Of a stretch of 64,000 nt of DNA, positions 42,270 through 51,566 are shown piece by piece. The translations under genes were made by a program, and so were the position numbers. The stretch covers positions 372,001 through 436,000 of the forward strand of contig CBIHPP010000003.1 in NCBI GenBank assembly GCA_966212235.1, in the 5' to 3' direction. How positions within the stretch are numbered: the first letter of the stretch is position 1; each line of letters opens with the position of its first letter. This stretch comes from Niastella sp966212235 (GTDB lineage Bacteria; Bacteroidota; Bacteroidia; Chitinophagales; Chitinophagaceae). Under the pieces are notes generated by a model. That model was not told the origin of the DNA. It did not search any database and saw only the letters and a program-made list of their open reading frames with translations.

Positions 42270-43535
42270 CTAAAACGTTTCCTGCACACCAAAGTAGATC
42301 CCCCATTTTTTCCCGCCTGCGGCAGCATCTATTTCCAGTCTTGTTCTTGATCTTTTTTCAAGCATGATCCGTAAGCCGGCGCCTGCGGCAGGTCGCAGGT
42401 ATTGCAACAAACCAATGCCGGCATGCTGGTTTGAAGTAGAAGTGACATTGATAAATAATACCCCGCCCAGGATCCCGCTGTTTGTTGAGATGGGATACCG
42501 GTATTCCGTTTCTGCTATTAATAAATTTTCGCCCCGGAAAGTACCGAAAGGATAACCTCTGCCTGTTCGCTGACGCTGGTCGTTTCCATTGGAAGGCAAT
42601 GCCAGGTAAGGCGTATGCCCGCTCAGCTGAAAATGGCCATACAACCAGAAGGCCAGCAACTGGCCTTTTTGTTTTTTACCCAATGAATGATACGAACGGT
42701 ATTCCGTTAACAACAGGCTGCCTTTTTGTGTGCTGCCCAAAAACTCCGTATTGATCAGGTAATTGAAGTTTGCATAAAAACCCCGGTAAGCATTCACCTG
42801 GTTGTCCCTGCTGTCGAATAAAAGATTGATGCCAATGCCTGAGGTAACATATGCTTCGGTATCAAAACCATATAATGTACTGTATTGATAATGGAAGCTT
42901 TTCAATGAATCGCCGGCCGTAGCCGTATGATCTTTGATCTGAAAACGACGGTCGAACTGAAAACCTATGCCGGCAAAGAAATTGGGGAACAACTGCCAGG
43001 AAGCGGTTTCATGGATCCTTATTTGGGAATATTCCAACGCCTGTCCCAGGCTGTCTTTCGACGACGATGAATAACCATTCAGGTCAACGGCTGCTAATGG
43101 CGAATATTCCTGCGAACCGAGGCCGTAGGTTGTTTCCGAATTCATCTGGTAGCGCCAGTCTCCATTCAGCACCAACTGATCATGCCAGATAAAAACATTG
43201 CTTTTTATATTCAGGTTCACAAATCTTTTTGTTGAATACGTGGCATTACTGGTTACACTGCAGATCTTTTTGCCATTGGGTTTTGAAGTAAAGGCATAGC
43301 TTAAACCCGCGCCGAAAATAATACCTGCTGTGGGGTTACTGGCAATAATAGGGATCACCAGCAAAAAGTTCTTTTTTTCCGGTCGCTTCTGTACCCATTT
43401 TTTCTGCACCATCCAGTCGTACACATCCTGTTGTTCAAAACGGGGTTGTTGTTTCATTAAGCTATCCTGACAAATACCCACCTTTGGTAACCCCACAGCA
43501 AATAATACCAGAAGATGCCACCGGTTTAATTTCAT
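42270..43535 (-). CDS. BamA/TamA (Omp85)-type outer-membrane beta-barrel protein
   Basis: The ATG at 43535 (KLNRWHLLVLFAVGLPKVGICQ) gives a clean signal peptide; an ATG at 43562 adds nine residues. About 421 residues. The mature protein looks like the Omp85 C-terminal barrel without POTRA domains: NFLLVIPIIASNPTAGIIFGAGL, NLLFDSRDNQVNAYRGFYANFN, GRGYPFGTFRGENLLIAETEYRYPI and a terminal aromatic residue (GVQETF). The RGEN..ETEYRYPI block corresponds to the conserved motif before the last strands. Transport or assembly cargo is unknown. It is the last gene of a minus-strand series of envelope proteins. Confidence 0.75.
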   Translation of the reverse strand: MKLNRWHLLVLFAVGLPKVGICQDSLMKQQPRFEQQDVYDWMVQKKWVQKRPEKKNFLLVIPIIASNPTAGIIFGAGLSYAFTSKPNGKKICSVTSNATYSTKRFVNLNIKSNVFIWHDQLVLNGDWRYQMNSETTYGLGSQEYSPLAAVDLNGYSSSSKDSLGQALEYSQIRIHETASWQLFPNFFAGIGFQFDRRFQIKDHTATAGDSLKSFHYQYSTLYGFDTEAYVTSGIGINLLFDSRDNQVNAYRGFYANFNYLINTEFLGSTQKGSLLLTEYRSYHSLGKKQKGQLLAFWLYGHFQLSGHTPYLALPSNGNDQRQRTGRGYPFGTFRGENLLIAETEYRYPISTNSGILGGVLFINVTSTSNQHAGIGLLQYLRPAAGAGLRIMLEKRSRTRLEIDAAAGGKKWGIYFGVQETF

Positions 43536-43577
43536 AATAATATAGTTGAACACCGGTTGCATATCATAAATGGCTCA

Positions 43578-44243
43578 TTATTTTCGCGGTGTTATAGAAC
43601 CGAACTGAAATACCAGTCCGCCTCCCAGTGAAAATTGCGTCATCGAGGAATAGCCGGTTACGGCGGTGCCGGCGCCACCGGTGCCAAAGTATAAACTGCC
43701 GCCCGATGCCTGTACGGCGCTCAGCAGGTTGGCATGTACTTTTATGGCAAGCCGGTCTGTAAACCAGAAATTAGATCCTACGCGAAGTCCCCAGGCAAAT
43801 TTGGTAGCGGTTGCCGTAGAGCCTTTGTCGGGGTTTTCTGCTTTTATCAGCGCAACGCCCATCAGGCAGCCTGCATAGGGTTCTATTTTTGTTTTCTCCG
43901 GCGTCAGCGCCCGCATGCCGCCCGACATGATCCAGTCGATACCCAGATCTAATGTGGCATTTTTGTCACTGAAGGAATTGATATCATAAAAATGGACCGG
44001 TGCTTTTGTATCCTGCCGCAGGTAGAACACCTCTATAGCGTACAGGTCGTGTACCTGCACTTCAATACCGGCGCCCCAAAGCAAGCCACCCTCGATGGTA
44101 CCCTGAAAATAATTGGTACTGGTATTATACGACTCTACTCTGTCGTCAAATACGTAATTGCCATATGCATTGAACCGGATATGCTGGGTGAATGCGGTGG
44201 TCGCAGAGAAAATAATAATAAAGAACAGGATGACTGGTTTCAT
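43578..44243 (-). CDS. Outer-membrane beta-barrel protein
   Basis: The ATG at 44243 gives the signal peptide KPVILFFIIIFSATTAFTQ; the longer frame to 44309 reads back into the upstream gene. About 221 residues with alternating hydrophobic strands (IEGGLLWGAGIEVQVHDLYAIEVFYLRQ, KFAWGLRVGSNFWFTDRLAIKVHANL and a final FSLGGGLVFQFG) typical of eight-stranded OmpA/OmpW-like barrels. No specific function can be assigned. It lies 34 bases after the stop of the gene at 44278-45396 and is probably co-transcribed. Confidence 0.72.
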   Translation of the reverse strand: MKPVILFFIIIFSATTAFTQHIRFNAYGNYVFDDRVESYNTSTNYFQGTIEGGLLWGAGIEVQVHDLYAIEVFYLRQDTKAPVHFYDINSFSDKNATLDLGIDWIMSGGMRALTPEKTKIEPYAGCLMGVALIKAENPDKGSTATATKFAWGLRVGSNFWFTDRLAIKVHANLLSAVQASGGSLYFGTGGAGTAVTGYSSMTQFSLGGGLVFQFGSITPRK

Positions 44244-44277
44244 AATTATAATTTGAAGGTTGGTTCTGGTACAATTG

Positions 44278-45396
44278 TTAAAAACCAAACCGGTATTGAA
44301 CGCCGCCAATAAATTGCTTACGGCTACTGAGAAAACCGTATTCTGCGCGTACCATGAGCCGGTTGTTGATCTGGTATTGTGTACCGATAATAAAATTCCA
44401 CTTGTCTTTGGGGGCTTTATTCAATGAATACTGAACGGTGCTGTTGTCGATGGTGTTCACGGCCTGGGAAGCCCCGGTTAAAAACTGGCTGGCTTTAGTG
44501 AGCGCCGCATTGGCTGTTTCGTGTTTGGCAATATTCAACGGGTTTTTTTGCTCAACGGATGAAAGGTTGTTCCACCAGCTGTTGACCTGGTTCTGACTAT
44601 TGGTTACTTTGGCATAACCGCTGTCAATCTTAAGTTGCCAGTCGTCCGTTGATACCAGGTCGCTCAGGTTTAATGAACCGTTGGTGCCGTTATCAAGCAT
44701 TACCCGGAATCCACCGGCCCATATGGCCAGACTGCTTCCGTTCCTGAATTTTATATTTTTACCAAGGCGCGGCCCCAGTACGAAGATATAAGCGGGTTTA
44801 TCCAGCTCTTTAATATCCGACCAGGTGAAGTTCATATCCAGCGCCAGGAAAAAACCGCCGATCCCTATCGTTGGGGTGAGGCCGAAACCAAATGTGGTGG
44901 AGTTGAAGGTGGCCTTGGTGCTAAAGTCAACGGCCTTTTTAAAACCAACACTGTCGGGGATCCACAAACCGCATTGTACACTGGTGGAGTTGTTTGATTT
45001 CGCCACCAGGCCATACACATTTAAAAAAGGAAAGATCCAAAAGTCGGGTCTTATATTCACGCCATTGGTATTTGTCTTTGCCCCATCGAACCTTATGATC
45101 TCATCGAGGTTGTATTTCGGTCCATGGTTAAAACCTACCTGCAGGTTATCGATGATAATATCCGATTCCTGCCATACATACTGCATACTAACGCCGGCAG
45201 GTAAGGGAAGGGTGAATCCTTTGTTGATCACTTTCTGGCCGAAAATGGGCAGCAGGTAGGGATAGGTTACTTTTTTTAAACTATCAAGGATCGCTTCGTT
45301 CTTTTGTCCTACCACCTTGTCGGTGGTGTATTGCGCCTGCGCAGGTATAACTGAAAAGAAGAAAAAAGCAGCGGAGATAATACAATTATATTTCAT
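44278..45396 (-). CDS. Uncharacterised outer-membrane protein
   Basis: A 372-residue protein with a signal peptide (KYNCIISAAFFFFSVIPAQAQ). The mature sequence has beta-strand periodicity and ends RAEYGFLSSRKQFIGGVQYRFGF, a C-terminal Phe typical of outer-membrane barrels. The middle (VNIRPDFWIFPFLNVYGLVAK, then ALDMNFTWSDIKELD) resembles large porin-like barrels described only as transporters. A helical insertion (about 255-320) is rich in Asn and Ala. No family can be named. It is followed closely by the smaller barrel gene at 43578. Confidence 0.68.
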   Translation of the reverse strand: MKYNCIISAAFFFFSVIPAQAQYTTDKVVGQKNEAILDSLKKVTYPYLLPIFGQKVINKGFTLPLPAGVSMQYVWQESDIIIDNLQVGFNHGPKYNLDEIIRFDGAKTNTNGVNIRPDFWIFPFLNVYGLVAKSNNSTSVQCGLWIPDSVGFKKAVDFSTKATFNSTTFGFGLTPTIGIGGFFLALDMNFTWSDIKELDKPAYIFVLGPRLGKNIKFRNGSSLAIWAGGFRVMLDNGTNGSLNLSDLVSTDDWQLKIDSGYAKVTNSQNQVNSWWNNLSSVEQKNPLNIAKHETANAALTKASQFLTGASQAVNTIDNSTVQYSLNKAPKDKWNFIIGTQYQINNRLMVRAEYGFLSSRKQFIGGVQYRFGF

Positions 45397-45482
45397 GGTG
45401 ATTGCTTGATGATGAAAGGAAGGGCTGCTTCTAAATTATACATGGAAGTTTACATTATGCGGGATATAACAGTTACATTAAA

Positions 45483-45532
45483 CCGTTAAGTGGGTTTAAC
45501 GGCCCCGTTAGCCCCGCCGAAGCGGGGGCAAC
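45483..45532. other. Two adjacent intergenic hairpins
   Basis: CCGTTAA-GTGGG-TTTAACGG (45483-45502) and the GC-rich GCCCCGCCGAAGCGGGGGC (45511-45529), whose minus strand has a CCCCGC-TTCG-GCGGGG stem with a stable UUCG loop. They lie just past the stop of the DUF481 gene. No T run follows, so they may stabilise mRNA ends or be a repeat rather than a terminator. Confidence 0.55.
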
Positions 45533-45536
45533 AACC

Positions 45537-46559
45537 TTAAAAACTATAACCAATAGTAAACACGGTGCCCACATCGAATTTGCGGCTATCTTCAGAAGGC
45601 GGCTGGTTGTCGTAATTGTAATAAGCACTGATGGTCAGTTTCAGGTCTTTTACTGCTTCCCAGTTCAGGTTGGCCTGCGCATCGTTTCTAAACCGCCCCG
45701 CTTGCGACAGGCTGTAATAAAAAGATTCTGTGATGTTGAAACTGATCTCCGGTTTCGTAAACTTGAAAAAATTAAATTCAAGCTGGCTGAACAATTCTAC
45801 CAGGGTTCCCGAAATATCATCCTCCGTGTTTTTTTCCTGGTTCAATACCATGCCGCTTCTTGTCCAGGCATATACATGTTTGTTGGTGATAAATTTATTA
45901 CCTGCACCCAAACCTTGTTGAAAACGCCTTTGTAACCCCAACTCCAGGTTGCGCTGGTATTTTAAAAGTACCGTGCCGAACCAGGTGGTGTTGAAGTAAT
46001 AGTTGTTTTTTAAAGTAATGTCTTCGCGGTCACGGCTAAAGATGGAGTCGGTGATGGAGTAAATACCGGCAACAGAGAAATTGATCTCTACTTTTTTTGC
46101 CACGTAATTCAACTTGCCGTCATAATTAATTCTGCCAATGCCGCTGGAACGGGTGAAATCAAAACCGGCTGATGCGGAACCCGAGAACCGTTGTTTAAAA
46201 TAATTTTTGAAAGGATATACATGGGAGATCTGTTCAACAGGCAGGGTAGTGGTATCGGCGCCGGAAACAATGGTGATGAAACTTGTTTTATTGGCTGGTA
46301 TCATGCTGCCGAAATATACCTGGTGCTGAATGGTCTCGATCCTGAAGATGCCCATTAACGCGGCGATGGTTTTTATTTTTTGCAGTTGTACGGTAATCAC
46401 ATTGGCGTCATCGGGATCGAAGGTGACTACGCCCAATTTTATTCGCTTTATTTCTCCTGTTATTTTGCTGTTGTTTGTAAAATATAAAGTATCCTTTGTT
46501 TTCTGCGCATACATATCAGCTGCATACAAACAGACTGTAAGAAGAAAAACATATTTCAT
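45537..46559 (-). CDS. DUF481 outer-membrane protein
   Basis: A 340-residue protein with a signal peptide (KYVFLLTVCLYAADMYAQ). After a short N-terminal domain (DTLYFTNNSKITGEIKRIKLGVVTFDPDD, found in many DUF481 proteins as an SH3-like module), the C-terminal part is a predicted barrel (SGSASAGFDFTRSSGIGRINYDGKLNYVAKK to FTIGYSF) matching DUF481. The physiological role of DUF481 is not established; members are salt- or stress-linked outer-membrane proteins. It is the first gene of the minus-strand envelope group at 42.3-46.6 kb. Confidence 0.8.
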   Translation of the reverse strand: MKYVFLLTVCLYAADMYAQKTKDTLYFTNNSKITGEIKRIKLGVVTFDPDDANVITVQLQKIKTIAALMGIFRIETIQHQVYFGSMIPANKTSFITIVSGADTTTLPVEQISHVYPFKNYFKQRFSGSASAGFDFTRSSGIGRINYDGKLNYVAKKVEINFSVAGIYSITDSIFSRDREDITLKNNYYFNTTWFGTVLLKYQRNLELGLQRRFQQGLGAGNKFITNKHVYAWTRSGMVLNQEKNTEDDISGTLVELFSQLEFNFFKFTKPEISFNITESFYYSLSQAGRFRNDAQANLNWEAVKDLKLTISAYYNYDNQPPSEDSRKFDVGTVFTIGYSF

Positions 46560-46782
46560 AAGCTAAGTAATTATTGCTGCCATTAGGTTAGCCCGTGCAT
46601 CGCTCATGAATGTAAATAATTGCAGGGTCCCATTTTTGTTTTACAGTTAAACACATCCGAAAATGAAATTGACATGAAAAAGGAATCTATCTTTAGCATC
46701 TCCTGACAGGCTGGTACGTCCAGTGCATCGATCATCGCCACGCTATTCCGTCCCTTCTTTACATCTTAACTATTAAAAGCAA

Positions 46783-47994
46783 TTGTTTATGAAATGCACT
46801 TGTGTACTTTCCTTCCTTTTATTGAGTTGCCCCCTCTTTATGTTTTCACAAGACACTTCGCAGAAAAAAGTTCTGGAAGTATATGGGTTTGTCATGGCAG
46901 ATGCAGGCTATAATGTCGATCAGATCAATCCCGGTTGGTTCGATGCCCTGCGTATCACCCGGTTGCCATCGTACAAAGACCAGTTTGCACCCGACGGCAA
47001 AGTGTTTTTTGGTGTTCGGCAAACGAGGTTTGGCGTAAAGGGCTATACGCAAACACCCGCCGGAGAATTAAAAACGGTTTTTGAATTCGATCTGTTCGGG
47101 GTTGGTCCCGATGAAGGCAATACCGCTATGCGGTTGCGGCATGCGTATGGCGAATTGGGAAAGTTCGCATTCGGGCAAACCAATTCCCCTTTTATGGATG
47201 GTGATATCTGGCCCAACACGGTTGAATACTGGGGGCCTACCGGTATGGTGTTCTTCAGGAATATCCAATTGCGTTATGCGCCTATGCAGGGAGAGAATGA
47301 ATTACACCTGGCATTGGAACGACCCGGCGCCACGGCTGATCTGGGTTCATTTGAAAGCCGAACGGAGCTCGACAGTGTGCGCGCTCATCTCCGGCTGCCC
47401 GATTTCTCCGCGCATTACAAACGAAGCGGAAAATGGGGCCATGTACAACTGGCCGGTATGCTGCGTGAAATAAAATGGACAGATGTACATACCACCGGCG
47501 GATATGATATCAGCGGAAAAACAACGGGCTGGGGATTAAATCTAAGTACGGTGTTGAATTTGGGAAAGCAAACTGTATTCAGGGGTTCCCTCGTGTATGG
47601 TGAAGGTATAGAGAACTACATGCAGGATGCGCCCATCGATCTGGGTGTGGAAGTGGATTCATTCAATTTGACCAAACCATTTAAAGGCAAGGCGCTACCA
47701 ATAACCGGCATCATGGCTTTTGTTGATCATAAATGGAGTGATATGTTCAGCAGCTCGTTGGGTTATTCAAGTGCAGAAATTGATAACGCGCCCTCCGCAT
47801 TGCCGGGCGCGTATAAAAAGGGAGAGTATGCCATCGTGAATTTAGTGGCTACCCCTTTTAAGAATACCATGTTTGCTACCGAGTTGCAATGGGGCCGGCG
47901 AACAAATGCAGATGGCTTTACTTCAGATGCCATCAAAGTGCACCTGGCCTTCAAATATAGTTTTTCAGAGATCTTTTATAAAAAGAACGATTAA
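46783..47994 (+). CDS. DcaP-like outer-membrane porin
   Basis: A 403-residue protein with a signal peptide (KCTCVLSFLLLSCPLFMFSQ). The porin part begins VYGFVMADAGYNVDQINPGWFDALR and continues FGVRQTRFGVKGYTQTPAGELKTVFEFDLFGVG and RHAYGELGKFAFGQTNSPFMD, a pattern shared with DcaP-like trimeric porins that take up dicarboxylates and other small anions. It ends with the aromatic-rich FKYSFSEIFYKKND, slightly extended beyond the usual terminal Phe. It begins a plus-strand run with an exported glutaminase, a second porin and an amidohydrolase. Confidence 0.82.
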   Translation: MFMKCTCVLSFLLLSCPLFMFSQDTSQKKVLEVYGFVMADAGYNVDQINPGWFDALRITRLPSYKDQFAPDGKVFFGVRQTRFGVKGYTQTPAGELKTVFEFDLFGVGPDEGNTAMRLRHAYGELGKFAFGQTNSPFMDGDIWPNTVEYWGPTGMVFFRNIQLRYAPMQGENELHLALERPGATADLGSFESRTELDSVRAHLRLPDFSAHYKRSGKWGHVQLAGMLREIKWTDVHTTGGYDISGKTTGWGLNLSTVLNLGKQTVFRGSLVYGEGIENYMQDAPIDLGVEVDSFNLTKPFKGKALPITGIMAFVDHKWSDMFSSSLGYSSAEIDNAPSALPGAYKKGEYAIVNLVATPFKNTMFATELQWGRRTNADGFTSDAIKVHLAFKYSFSEIFYKKND

Positions 47995-48011
47995 CCTCAA
48001 AGTCCACCAAC

Positions 48012-49040
48012 ATGAAACATACATCATTCATCCATTTGATCCGTTCGATAGTAACCCTGCTGCCGGTATTAGCGGGTATCGTTTGCCAGGCGCAGGTAGC
48101 ATTCACACCGAAGAACATCGATATGGTGCTGGAAGAAGCCTATAATCGTTTTAAATCGTTGAACGAAGGGAAGAACGCCGATTATATAAAAGAACTGGCC
48201 AATGTTGACCCTAATATATTCGGTATTGCGCTGGTAACAACAGATGGGAAAGTGTATACGAAAGGCGACATTACTTCCATGGTGTCTATACAAAGCGTAT
48301 CGAAGGTGTTTACCATGGCCAAAGTGATTGAAGAACAAGGCGCACAGGCCGTGCAGGACAAGATCGGTGTAGATGCTACCGGCATGCGCTTCAACTCCAT
48401 TGTGGCCGTTGAAATGCAAAGGGGAAAAGAAATAAATCCCCTTGTGAACCCCGGCGCCATTGCAGCAAGCAGTATGATCGCCGGCGCCGATTCCGCGGCA
48501 AAATGGAAAAGCATTCTGCAGGTGCACAGCGATTTTGCCGGTCGCCCGCTTTCATTGAACGGGCCCGTGTATGTGAGTGAAGCAGGCGACAACCTGCGCA
48601 ACCAGGCCATTGCGCATTTATTACTGGCTTATGGCCGTATGTATTTTGATCCGGTGCAAAGCACGGATATCTACACAAAGCAATGCGCCATCAACGTGAG
48701 TGCAAAAGACATGGCCATCATGGCCGCCACCCTGGCCAACGGCGGCGTAAACCCGGTCACCAAGAAAAAGATCGTCAAACCCGAAACGGTGATGCATACA
48801 CTTGCAGTGATGGCAACGGCCGGCCTGTACGATGATACCGGCATCTGGTTTTACAATTCGGGCCTGCCGGCGAAAAGCGGCGTGGGTGGGGGATTGCTGG
48901 CGGTTTGCCCGGGTAAGTTCGGCATTGCCGTTGTTTCGCCGCCGTTAGATGCAGCGGGAAACAGTGTAAAGGCGCAAAAGGTCATTACATATGTGGTTGA
49001 GCGGTTTCAATTGAACCCGTATCTCGTGCAGCCCAAATAA
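48012..49040 (+). CDS. glsA: Glutaminase A, probably periplasmic
   Basis: A 342-residue glutaminase of the beta-lactamase-like fold that hydrolyses L-glutamine to glutamate and ammonia. The catalytic Ser-x-x-Lys is in SIQSVSKVF, and conserved VEMQRGKEINPLVNPGAIAASSM, YVSEAGDNLRNQAIAHLL and SGVGGGLLAVCPGKFGIAVVSPPLD follow in order. Unlike the cytosolic E. coli enzyme, it has a signal peptide (SFIHLIRSIVTLLPVLAGIVCQAQ), so export is predicted. It lies 17 bases after a porin and before a second one, suggesting scavenging of glutamine or glutaminyl compounds in the periplasm. Confidence 0.88.
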   Translation: MKHTSFIHLIRSIVTLLPVLAGIVCQAQVAFTPKNIDMVLEEAYNRFKSLNEGKNADYIKELANVDPNIFGIALVTTDGKVYTKGDITSMVSIQSVSKVFTMAKVIEEQGAQAVQDKIGVDATGMRFNSIVAVEMQRGKEINPLVNPGAIAASSMIAGADSAAKWKSILQVHSDFAGRPLSLNGPVYVSEAGDNLRNQAIAHLLLAYGRMYFDPVQSTDIYTKQCAINVSAKDMAIMAATLANGGVNPVTKKKIVKPETVMHTLAVMATAGLYDDTGIWFYNSGLPAKSGVGGGLLAVCPGKFGIAVVSPPLDAAGNSVKAQKVITYVVERFQLNPYLVQPK

Positions 49041-49075
49041 ACGGTACCCTTTTTTATAGACCCAAAAATTATTTC

Positions 49076-50404
49076 ATGCGAACCATTTTACCAATGCAAA
49101 TTGTATGGGGGATTGTATTGTTGGCAGGCATCCATACCAGCCTCGTTGCCCAGGTTGATCAGGACGTGTTGCAGAAAGACAGTACGAAAACAGAAGAACA
49201 AACAGAAACGTACCCAAATACAACAGCCGGTGAATTAACGCCGGGGAAAGGATTCAGTATTGTAAAAACAAAGTTGGGCAGTCTCAACATCGGGCTGTAC
49301 TCCATTGTGCGTTATTTAAACCAGTTACCGGGTGAACAAACCTGGCAGGACCATCTGAACCGCGACAGAACGCTTACCGGCCGCAATGATATTTACTGGC
49401 ACAGGGTCATGATCTGGTTTACCGGTTTTGTGTTGACCCCTAAATTAACGTATGCCGCTACGGTATGGACCATTACCACAACCCAGCAAACGCTGGTATA
49501 TGGCAACCTGCAGTACAAATTCAACAAGCATTTTATCATAGGGGCCGGTATCATGCCGAATATTTCCATTCGCTCCATGCAGGGCCCTTTTCCCTTTTAT
49601 CAATCAACCGACCGCACCATGGGCGAAGAAAGTTTACGGGCAGGGTTTACGAATGGGGTGTATGTACGCGGCGAATTGCTGCCCAAACTCAATTATATCC
49701 TGATGCTGGGCGATAACCTCAGCATCCTGGGTGTACAGGCCGCCAAACTAACCCGCACGTTATCGAAGGGCGCCGGCCTGGTGTGGCTGCCAACCACCGG
49801 TGAATATGGGGCGCGGGGCGGTTTGGTCGACTTTGAACATCACAAAAAACCGGCTACCCGTTTTGGTATCAACTATACGCACGACCGCGACAACCGGTTC
49901 AATAATACGGGTACGCCCGCCCCCGATAACACCCAGGTACGAATGACCGATGGCGTGTTGTTCTTTGAAACAGGCGCCCTGGCCGATGGTGTAACCGTAC
50001 AGGAAGCGAACTATGATATGGTTGCAGTTGATCTGGGACTGAAGTATAAGGGTTTTAATGTACAGGTAGAGTTGTACGACCGTTATCTGACCAAATTCGA
50101 AGCGGATGGTCCGTTGCCCGTGAGCTCACTGCACGATATGGGCTACAGCCTGCAGGCGTCACAAATGATAATACCCAAAATGTTAAACCTGTACGCCTTT
50201 CATTCCTATTTCTTCGATGCATTCAAAAGATATCCCTGGGAAGCAGGCGGCGGCTTTAATTTATATCCCAAAAGATCAAGAAGCTGGCGGCTAAACGCCC
50301 AGGTGCACTATGTATATAAAAGTTCAGCAGGCGGCACATTCGGATTGTACACGGCGGGACAAACAGGCACCACCATTACCATTGGCACAGATATTCTTTT
50401 GTAA
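49076..50404 (+). CDS. Outer-membrane porin-like protein
   Basis: A 442-residue protein with a signal peptide (QIVWGIVLLAGIHTSLVAQ), then a 40-residue hydrophilic lead and a large beta-barrel: KLGSLNIGLYSIVRYLNQLPGEQTWQDH, YGNLQYKFNKHFIIGAGIMPNIS, DMVAVDLGLKYKGFNVQVELYDRYL and the closing TTITIGTDILL. This pattern resembles phosphate-selective (OprO/P-like) porins, but the assignment is loose. Position after the glutaminase and before an exported hydrolase suggests uptake of the same substrates. No Plug or TonB box is seen. Confidence 0.72.
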   Translation: MRTILPMQIVWGIVLLAGIHTSLVAQVDQDVLQKDSTKTEEQTETYPNTTAGELTPGKGFSIVKTKLGSLNIGLYSIVRYLNQLPGEQTWQDHLNRDRTLTGRNDIYWHRVMIWFTGFVLTPKLTYAATVWTITTTQQTLVYGNLQYKFNKHFIIGAGIMPNISIRSMQGPFPFYQSTDRTMGEESLRAGFTNGVYVRGELLPKLNYILMLGDNLSILGVQAAKLTRTLSKGAGLVWLPTTGEYGARGGLVDFEHHKKPATRFGINYTHDRDNRFNNTGTPAPDNTQVRMTDGVLFFETGALADGVTVQEANYDMVAVDLGLKYKGFNVQVELYDRYLTKFEADGPLPVSSLHDMGYSLQASQMIIPKMLNLYAFHSYFFDAFKRYPWEAGGGFNLYPKRSRSWRLNAQVHYVYKSSAGGTFGLYTAGQTGTTITIGTDILL

Positions 50405-50450
50405 TGATCTATAGTAACCTTATTCATTCTTTATAATACAGTTCAATAAA

Positions 50451-51566
50451 ATGTTATTCAGAATAGTTCGTATATCTGTGCTGGTTGCTATCATGCCCTT
50501 GATAACTATAGCACAAAAGAAAAGGCCGGCAGATACTTCCTGGTTTCATGATTCACATTTTCATTTAACCAATTATATCCAGGAAGGCATCGACGTTCGC
50601 CGCTTCCTGCAGTTAATGGGGGGTAAGGTAGGGCGCTCCACCTTATTCGGTATACCGCTTCAGCAGCAATGGTCCTGGAATAATACCGGCGAATTTGCGC
50701 CGGACTATTACCTGGCTTCAGACGCTCCTTTATACTATTATTCGTTTACCGATGCCTTTATAGCCATGACTTACCGTTCCCTCAGCAAAGAAGATCGGGC
50801 ACGATTAGACCCGATGATCACCGGGTTCAATCCAACGGACATGTATGCGGTGGACCATATACGACGGGTGTTGCGATTGTTTCCCGGTGTATTCTCGGGT
50901 ATCGGTGAGTTCTCCATTCACAAGGAATTCGTTTCTTCAAAAATAGCAGGCGAGGTAGCTTCATTAAATAATCCGGCCCTCGACCGCATCCTTGATTTTG
51001 CCCGCGAGGCGGGACTGGTGGTGATCCTGCACAACGATATCGATATGCCTTATCCGAAACCCGGGCAGGAACCTTACCTGTTAAAGCAGATCACGTCGCT
51101 GTTCAAACGGCATCCCGGTACCAGCATCATCTGGGCGCATTGCGGGCTGGGCCGAATTGTACGGCCCATCAAAGACCAGCTTAAGATCGTGGAGTATGCA
51201 TTGAGCGATACGGCCCTGGCCCATGTGCATATTGATATTTCCTGGGGTGAAGTTGCCAAGTTCATTATGAACAGTGCAGCGTCGGTCAGTGCAACGGCGG
51301 CTTTGATCAATAAATATCCCGATCGTTTTTTGATGGGTACCGATGAAATGGCCCCGGCCAGCGAGGAGAGTTACCTGAAAGTATATTACCTGTACAAGCC
51401 GTTGTTTCAATTGTTAACGCCCGATGCACGGCATAAACTACTGAAAGGAAATTATGAGCGATTGTTCAATACAGCGAGAACGAAAGTGCGGCAATGGGAA
51501 ATGGCTCACGCCGGAGATACTATCAGGTCTCCGGCTCCCACGCCGCCATCCGGCAGCAACGAGTAA
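50451..51566 (+). CDS. Exported amidohydrolase family protein
   Basis: A 371-residue metal-dependent hydrolase of TIM-barrel fold with a signal peptide (RISVLVAIMPLITIAQ). Metal-ligand motifs are placed as in the amidohydrolase 2 family: FHDSHFHLTN near residue 36 (HxH), VILHNDID, IIWAHCGLGR and a late MGTDEMAP aspartate. The C-terminal tail (GDTIRSPAPTPPSGSNE) is unstructured. The substrate is unknown; relatives act on amides, lactones or carboxylates. It is probably the last gene of the porin-glutaminase-porin run. Confidence 0.8.
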   Translation: MLFRIVRISVLVAIMPLITIAQKKRPADTSWFHDSHFHLTNYIQEGIDVRRFLQLMGGKVGRSTLFGIPLQQQWSWNNTGEFAPDYYLASDAPLYYYSFTDAFIAMTYRSLSKEDRARLDPMITGFNPTDMYAVDHIRRVLRLFPGVFSGIGEFSIHKEFVSSKIAGEVASLNNPALDRILDFAREAGLVVILHNDIDMPYPKPGQEPYLLKQITSLFKRHPGTSIIWAHCGLGRIVRPIKDQLKIVEYALSDTALAHVHIDISWGEVAKFIMNSAASVSATAALINKYPDRFLMGTDEMAPASEESYLKVYYLYKPLFQLLTPDARHKLLKGNYERLFNTARTKVRQWEMAHAGDTIRSPAPTPPSGSNE

